33,475 nucleotides of DNA from the NCBI GenBank assembly GCA_937870825.1, contig CALMZO010000040.1:1-33475 (forward strand). The letters run 5' to 3'. The DNA is from an uncultured Chloroflexota bacterium. GTDB lineage: Bacteria > Chloroflexota > Anaerolineae > UBA4142 > SHND01. Position numbers and translations under genes: made by a program. Each line of letters starts with the position of its first letter. The stretch's first letter is position 1. Shown here piece after piece: positions 29,541 to 33,475 of the stretch. Below the pieces are notes generated by a model. The model was given only the letters and a program-made list of their open reading frames with translations, made no database searches and was not told where the DNA came from.

Positions 29541-29568
29541 ATTATAAAGCAAGAAATGATATTCGCAA
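29541..29568 (-). promoter_or_regulatory. promoter of the PpiC lipoprotein operon
   Basis: Minus strand TTGCGA (29563-29568), 16-bp spacer, TATAAT (29541-29546). Divergent from the receiver-protein promoter, with about 50 bp between the two -35 boxes. Confidence 0.75.
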
Positions 29569-29618
29569 GTTGGGAAACATCGCGCGCGAAACGTTATCAA
29601 AATGTAATCCGTTTGCAA

Positions 29619-29647
29619 TTGTCGCGCGCAACGCGGTTTGTTATACT
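29619..29647 (+). promoter_or_regulatory. promoter of the degenerate receiver gene
   Basis: Plus strand TTGTCG (29619-29624), 17-bp spacer, TATACT (29642-29647). The leader would be about 85 nt. The rest of the 239-bp divergent gap (29,500-29,738) shows no further gene. Confidence 0.65.
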
Positions 29648-29738
29648 TGAAGCACGCCATCGGCACTGTCCCCACGCGGTAAGCACGATTTTCCGCCTCT
29701 TCCTCTTTTTGTCGTAAGCGCACCTTTCCGCAATCGCA

Positions 29739-30125
29739 ATGAATCTGCATCATTATCTCTTGATTTCGCATCAAGACTCACCGGCGCGTGGTTTGCTGCC
29801 GAATGTTTTGCCGCGCCATGACCGTTTGAGTGTGGCGGCAACGCCGTTCGACGCGCTCAGGGTGATGAAGCAAGCGAAACTCGATGCCGTGTTGGTCGAA
29901 TTTGACGAGCAAGACGCCGATGCCGCCGTGATGTGCAAAACATTGCGTCGTCGCTCGAATTTGCCGATTGTGATGTTGGTGAACAGCGCGACGCGCAATC
30001 AGGTCACGCGCGGTTATCGGCTCGGCGCGGACGCGCACATTGAAATTCCGTGTGACGCGCGAATTTTCCGCGCGCGCGTGGCGGCGGTGCTGCGACGCGC
30101 GACACAACTCGCGGAGACGAACTAG
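29739..30125 (+). CDS. degenerate (pseudo-) receiver domain protein
   Basis: 128 residues with the (beta-alpha)5 CheY-like pattern: HHYLLISHQDS (strand 1), LDAVLVEFDEQDAD (strand 3), LPIVMLVNSATR (strand 4), YRLGADAHIEIPCDARIF (strand 5). The phosphorylation Asp is replaced by Glu54, the Thr/Ser switch by Val, the conserved Lys of K-P by Ile103, and the acidic pair by H11-Q12. So it cannot be phosphorylated normally, and Glu54 may lock it in an active-like state. No output domain. The only well-supported plus-strand gene after 2358; it has its own promoter and ends in a terminator shared with the convergent surface-protein gene. Confidence 0.82.
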   Translation: MNLHHYLLISHQDSPARGLLPNVLPRHDRLSVAATPFDALRVMKQAKLDAVLVEFDEQDADAAVMCKTLRRRSNLPIVMLVNSATRNQVTRGYRLGADAHIEIPCDARIFRARVAAVLRRATQLAETN

Positions 30126-30143
30126 GGATGGAATCCACCAATA

Positions 30144-30180
30144 ACACGAATCTCACGAATCAGGTTTAGAAAATTCGTGT
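30144..30180. repeat. short inverted/direct repeat after the receiver gene
   Basis: ACACGAAT (30144-30151) and ATTCGTGT (30173-30180) are reverse complements, and CACGAATC occurs twice in direct orientation between them. It lies between the receiver stop and the terminator; role unknown. Confidence 0.5.
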
Positions 30181-30207
30181 AATTCGCGGATACATCCGGG
30201 AGATAAC

Positions 30208-30236
30208 AAAACCCGTCCACAATTGGACGGGTTTTT
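30208..30236. terminator. bidirectional intrinsic terminator
   Basis: Perfect stem AACCCGTCCA / TGGACGGGTT with loop CAAT, flanked by A3-4 on the left and T5 on the right. It ends the receiver transcript (+) and the lamin-tail protein transcript (-). Confidence 0.92.
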
Positions 30237-30241
30237 CGTTT

Positions 30242-33200
30242 TCAGCAGCGCTTGCGCGCATCGCGATATTTTTTCAGCGCGATGGTCGCCGAGATGCCGG
30301 ACAAGCCGAGCAGCACGAATGATGCGAGCGCGATGAGTTGGTCAAACGGAGATTGTATTTCCGTACGTTGAATTTTTGGCGGAATGTTTTGTGACATCCC
30401 GCGCGGCTCGATGCGCGCAACGCGTTGTGCTGCGTAAGCGTTCAACTTGCGCGTGCGCGACAACTCCTCGCCAACGCGTCCGCGCGCGCGCAGAATTTGA
30501 ACCAATGACGGGGTGTCCCCTGCAACAGGCAGCAGGAAGACTCCAAATTGCACATCGCTCTGAAAGCGCGGCAAAATTTCGGGTTCGCCGCGAAAACGCG
30601 CAAGGATGCCGATGATGCGCGCGGGGTCGCCGACGCGCAAGCGGGACCAACGAATGCGCGTGCTGGAATCAATGTACACCAACACCTCGCCGCTTCCATC
30701 GTCAATGTAAATTTCGCGCCCGCGTTCGCGCGCGACGAAACCTTGAATCAAAATCAACGCGCCTTCATTGGAAAAATTTATCGCGCCCGTTTTCATTGCG
30801 CGCGGCGCAACCGCTTGTCCAATGCCGTGCGCGCGAATCGCATCGGGCAACTCGACGCGAATTTCGCGCGCGCCGAACGACGACACAACGCGTCCGCGCA
30901 CGCTGACGTTTTCGTGCAGTTTCAAGTTCGGCGGTGCGCCCGCGCTGCTCGAAACGAAAATGCGCGCCGCGTCGCCGTTCGCGTCTTGAATCCAAAAATC
31001 GCGCTCGCTCAACACCCCGGGCGGAACGGTGACGACGCCGCCAATGGTGACATAGTTTTGCGCGCGCGTAGACAATGCTTGCGCAATCGAGACCGCGCCC
31101 AAGTCCACGCCGCCGCGTCCGCCGGGCGCAGGAGGCAATTTCTCGGCGAGTTCGAGAATGATGAAATCGTCGGGCGCGCGCGGGCGAATGTAATATCCTT
31201 CGCGCGGCAATTTATAGTTGTTGTTTTGATAGCCGATGCCGTACACGCGCACGATGGAACCGCGCGTGAGTCCTTCGAACGAAACGCCGCTCACGGGGTC
31301 GGCGTACACTTCCACCATTCCCGTGCCATCGTTCACCCAAATTACATCGCCGCCCTTGCCGTTCGACACTTGACCTTGAATCATCACGAGCATGGATTCC
31401 GTCGCTTCGCCGACATCGCCCGTGTGAACTTGCAGCGGCGCAATTTCGCGCGGCGGCGCATAATGTCGCGCGACGTTCAGCCGATTGAGAGGATAGATGG
31501 TTCGCAAGCCCAAATGGTCGCGTAGTACGCCGCGCACGGCGATTTGCTCACCGCGCGGCATGGTGCAAGGAAATTGGTCGGGAAATTCCAAATACACATC
31601 CATGCCCGCGACGCCGTCCGAGAGGGTCAACTCGTGACCGTACGTATCCAATTCGCATGGACGCGCGACGACGCTGCCGAGAATCGAGACGATGGATTCG
31701 TCGGGCAAATTGCGCGCGTCGGCGATAGAGGTGAAATTGAAAACGCGCGTTGGCGTTGGCGCGGGCTGCGCGGAACAATTTTCAAAACCGGGCGTCGGCA
31801 CACAATATGACACCCACGTTTCCGAACCGTCGGGATGCCGTCCATAGCTTGCATTGGTTTCAATCGGCGTGTATTCTTTTTTGTCCGCTACCGTGTTGTC
31901 GGGATAAAGCAAGCGCACGGTGTCGCCGTCGTTGTTCAAACCGACGTTCGTTTCGCTCGCGTAAAAAACGAGAAAACGTTTTGGCGCGATGGTTGTCCCA
32001 TCGGGAATTTCAAACGGCGACGAACCGCTTTTCGCGTCGTCCAATTGCCAGCCGCCGAGGTCAATCGTTTTGTTCGACGCGTTGTAAATTTCAATCCATT
32101 CATCGCCCGCGTCCTTTCGATTGTCGCCGTTCCAATCGGCGTATGCGACGGGCAAAAATTCGTTGATGAAAATTTTTTTCGCAAACGGCGTCGGCGTAAT
32201 CGTCGGCGTCGGCGCGATGCTGCAATTCGCTGCGTTGGGCGTCGGCGGACAATCAAGCGTAAAGTATTGCGCGCCGTCAGGATTGCGTGACCACGACGCG
32301 TTGGATTCTGAAGATTTGTAAGAAATGGTGTCCGCGACGGACGCGTCGGGTTTCAATAAACGCGCGTCGTCATTTGTGTTGTTGAGCGCGATGTTTGATT
32401 GCGCGCGATAAATCACCACAAAGCTGTGCGCGCCGATTTGCGTACCGTTCGGCAAAACGTACGCGTCGCTCCCGCCATTTTCTACATCGTCGAGCATCCA
32501 GCCGCTCAAATTCACGCTGAAAGAATTCGCGTTGTAAATTTCAATCCATTCGTCGTCATCATTCACCGCGCTGTCATTGTTCCAATCTTGCGCTGGGTCA
32601 GGCATGAATTCATTCACATACAAACCATCGGGCGCGGGCGTGCGCGTGTTCGTCGGCGTCGGCGAACGTGTCGGCGTGAGCGTCGGCGCAATTACGGTTG
32701 TCGAGTTTGCTTGTTTCGGTGTGCCGCAAATTTCGTTGTTGTTTGCGTCGTGTCCGTTTTTCGTGAGATTGTCATTTGTCGCCCAGTTGCTGTCCGCGTC
32801 GGCGAGGGTTGTGCCGATGCGTTCCATCGAACACGGCGGACTGGACGCGCCTGCATTCCACGCGCCGCCGTTGTTGTTTGCGGTGTCAATCACATTCGAC
32901 GCGGGGTCGCGCAGGGTGAGCATCTCGCCGCTGTTGTTCATCCCGCCCGTATAAATTTTGTCCGCGACAATATCGCCGACAGTGGTGTCGTCGGTGCGTT
33001 CGAGCAAATAAAAACTGTGCGCGGGAATCGTGCCGGACAGCGCGATGTTGATGTCGCCGCCATCCTGCAAAGTCCAGCCCGTCAAATCAAGCGCGTTGTT
33101 TGTGTTGTTGTAGAGTTCAATCCATTCATCACTCGAACTCGCCTGCGTGCCAGCCCACGCGACTTCGTTGATGACAACATCGAGCGGTGAATAACTCACG

Positions 33201-33475
33201 CCCGGTGTATTTGTCAACGTTGGTGTAGCGGTATTGCTCGGCGTGGGCGAAGGTCCGTCGGTGGACGTTGCCGTTGCGCTCGGCGTTTGCGTTTGTGTTG
33301 GAGTTGGCGTGTTGGTTGGTGTATTCGTGGGAACGGAAACGCAGTTCGTCGCGTTTGGCGATGGCGCGCAGGTATCAACAAACGCGCCCGTGCCGTCAGG
33401 ATTGCGCGAGTACGATTCGTCGTCATCGGCATTGGAATATGAATAGGAATCGGCAGTCGAGTCGTCGGGATACAA
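30242..33475 (-). CDS. lamin-tail-domain / OB-fold surface protein, N-terminus outside window
   Basis: 1,077 residues visible; the start lies beyond base 33475. The order is: end of one lamin-tail (LTD) domain, TPT linker, LTD 2 (VVINEVAWAGTQ, SSDEWIELYNNTNNALDLTG), linker, LTD 3 (LYVNEFMPDPAQDWN), linker, and LTD 4 (IFINEFLPVAYADWN). LTDs 1, 3 and 4 close with S-x-x-R-(N/H)-P-D-G...C-x-P-(S/T)-P...N-C. Three or four OB-fold-like modules follow (SIVSILGSVVARPCE; VSVRGRVVSSFGAREIRV; VGDPARIIGILARFRG). Near the C-terminus is one membrane segment (IALASFVLLGLSGISATIAL), then a basic tail. LTD plus OB modules on bacterial surface proteins occur with nucleases or DNA-binding systems; no nuclease motif is visible in this part. 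Probably cell-anchored. Confidence 0.82.
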   Translation of the reverse strand: MYPDDSTADSYSYSNADDDESYSRNPDGTGAFVDTCAPSPNATNCVSVPTNTPTNTPTPTQTQTPSATATSTDGPSPTPSNTATPTLTNTPGVSYSPLDVVINEVAWAGTQASSSDEWIELYNNTNNALDLTGWTLQDGGDINIALSGTIPAHSFYLLERTDDTTVGDIVADKIYTGGMNNSGEMLTLRDPASNVIDTANNNGGAWNAGASSPPCSMERIGTTLADADSNWATNDNLTKNGHDANNNEICGTPKQANSTTVIAPTLTPTRSPTPTNTRTPAPDGLYVNEFMPDPAQDWNNDSAVNDDDEWIEIYNANSFSVNLSGWMLDDVENGGSDAYVLPNGTQIGAHSFVVIYRAQSNIALNNTNDDARLLKPDASVADTISYKSSESNASWSRNPDGAQYFTLDCPPTPNAANCSIAPTPTITPTPFAKKIFINEFLPVAYADWNGDNRKDAGDEWIEIYNASNKTIDLGGWQLDDAKSGSSPFEIPDGTTIAPKRFLVFYASETNVGLNNDGDTVRLLYPDNTVADKKEYTPIETNASYGRHPDGSETWVSYCVPTPGFENCSAQPAPTPTRVFNFTSIADARNLPDESIVSILGSVVARPCELDTYGHELTLSDGVAGMDVYLEFPDQFPCTMPRGEQIAVRGVLRDHLGLRTIYPLNRLNVARHYAPPREIAPLQVHTGDVGEATESMLVMIQGQVSNGKGGDVIWVNDGTGMVEVYADPVSGVSFEGLTRGSIVRVYGIGYQNNNYKLPREGYYIRPRAPDDFIILELAEKLPPAPGGRGGVDLGAVSIAQALSTRAQNYVTIGGVVTVPPGVLSERDFWIQDANGDAARIFVSSSAGAPPNLKLHENVSVRGRVVSSFGAREIRVELPDAIRAHGIGQAVAPRAMKTGAINFSNEGALILIQGFVARERGREIYIDDGSGEVLVYIDSSTRIRWSRLRVGDPARIIGILARFRGEPEILPRFQSDVQFGVFLLPVAGDTPSLVQILRARGRVGEELSRTRKLNAYAAQRVARIEPRGMSQNIPPKIQRTEIQSPFDQLIALASFVLLGLSGISATIALKKYRDARKRC

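Overview
The window looks like a chromosomal segment of an uncultured member of the Chloroflexota, most likely Anaerolineae-like. The indications are Thr-Pro-rich (TPT) linkers on exported proteins, lamin-tail-domain surface proteins, a translin-family protein, many glycosyltransferases of archaeal or Chloroflexi type, and a mix of Shine-Dalgarno starts and starts placed directly behind a -10 box. This is an inference from protein style, not from a marker gene. Almost every gene is on the minus strand. I saw no rRNA, tRNA, CRISPR array or prophage, and no gap between genes exceeds 300 bases.

Region 1 (1-6,950) is the most interesting. After the tail of a HicB-like antitoxin and a translin-family gene, two plus-strand genes encode a 2-oxoglutarate/Fe(II) hydroxylase and a RimK-like ATP-grasp ligase. 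They converge on a minus-strand run made of a small zinc-binding protein, a Crp/Fnr regulator, small peptides D and C, a 747-aa protein (PqqD-like domain, M50 metalloprotease, two cyclic-nucleotide-binding domains), then small peptides B and A. A and B share an NHLP/Nif11-like leader, and C and D share a different leader. All four carry the same seven-residue signature, (L/V)-D-x-R-V-(S/T)-K, directly before unrelated C-terminal tails. This is the layout expected of a multi-precursor RiPP (ribosomally made, modified peptide) system, and I do not recognise it as a described class.

Region 2 (7,000-19,600) holds an M23 peptidase and then a cell-surface glycan cluster on the minus strand: three GT2 and two GT4 glycosyltransferases, two large multipass glycosyltransferases, a flippase/synthase-like membrane protein, and one atypical hypothetical membrane protein. 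Its gene junctions, and even its coding regions, are full of short tandem repeats with units of 7-9 bp, and one gene carries three in-frame copies of a 42-bp palindromic repeat.

Region 3 (19,600-25,900) has a nucleotidyltransferase-like gene and an HPr-kinase-like gene, a pair known from peptide-tailoring loci. It also has a lone LuxR-type regulator, an operon of an MBL-fold hydrolase, dihydropteroate synthase and an M16 peptidase, and a small winged-helix-like protein. Region 4 (26,100-33,475) encodes exported or anchored proteins: a TPT-linker protein, a membrane-anchored helical protein paired with a PpiC lipoprotein, a degenerate receiver protein, and a very large lamin-tail/OB-fold surface protein cut by the window end. 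A 107-bp MITE-like element with target-site duplications lies between two of these genes.
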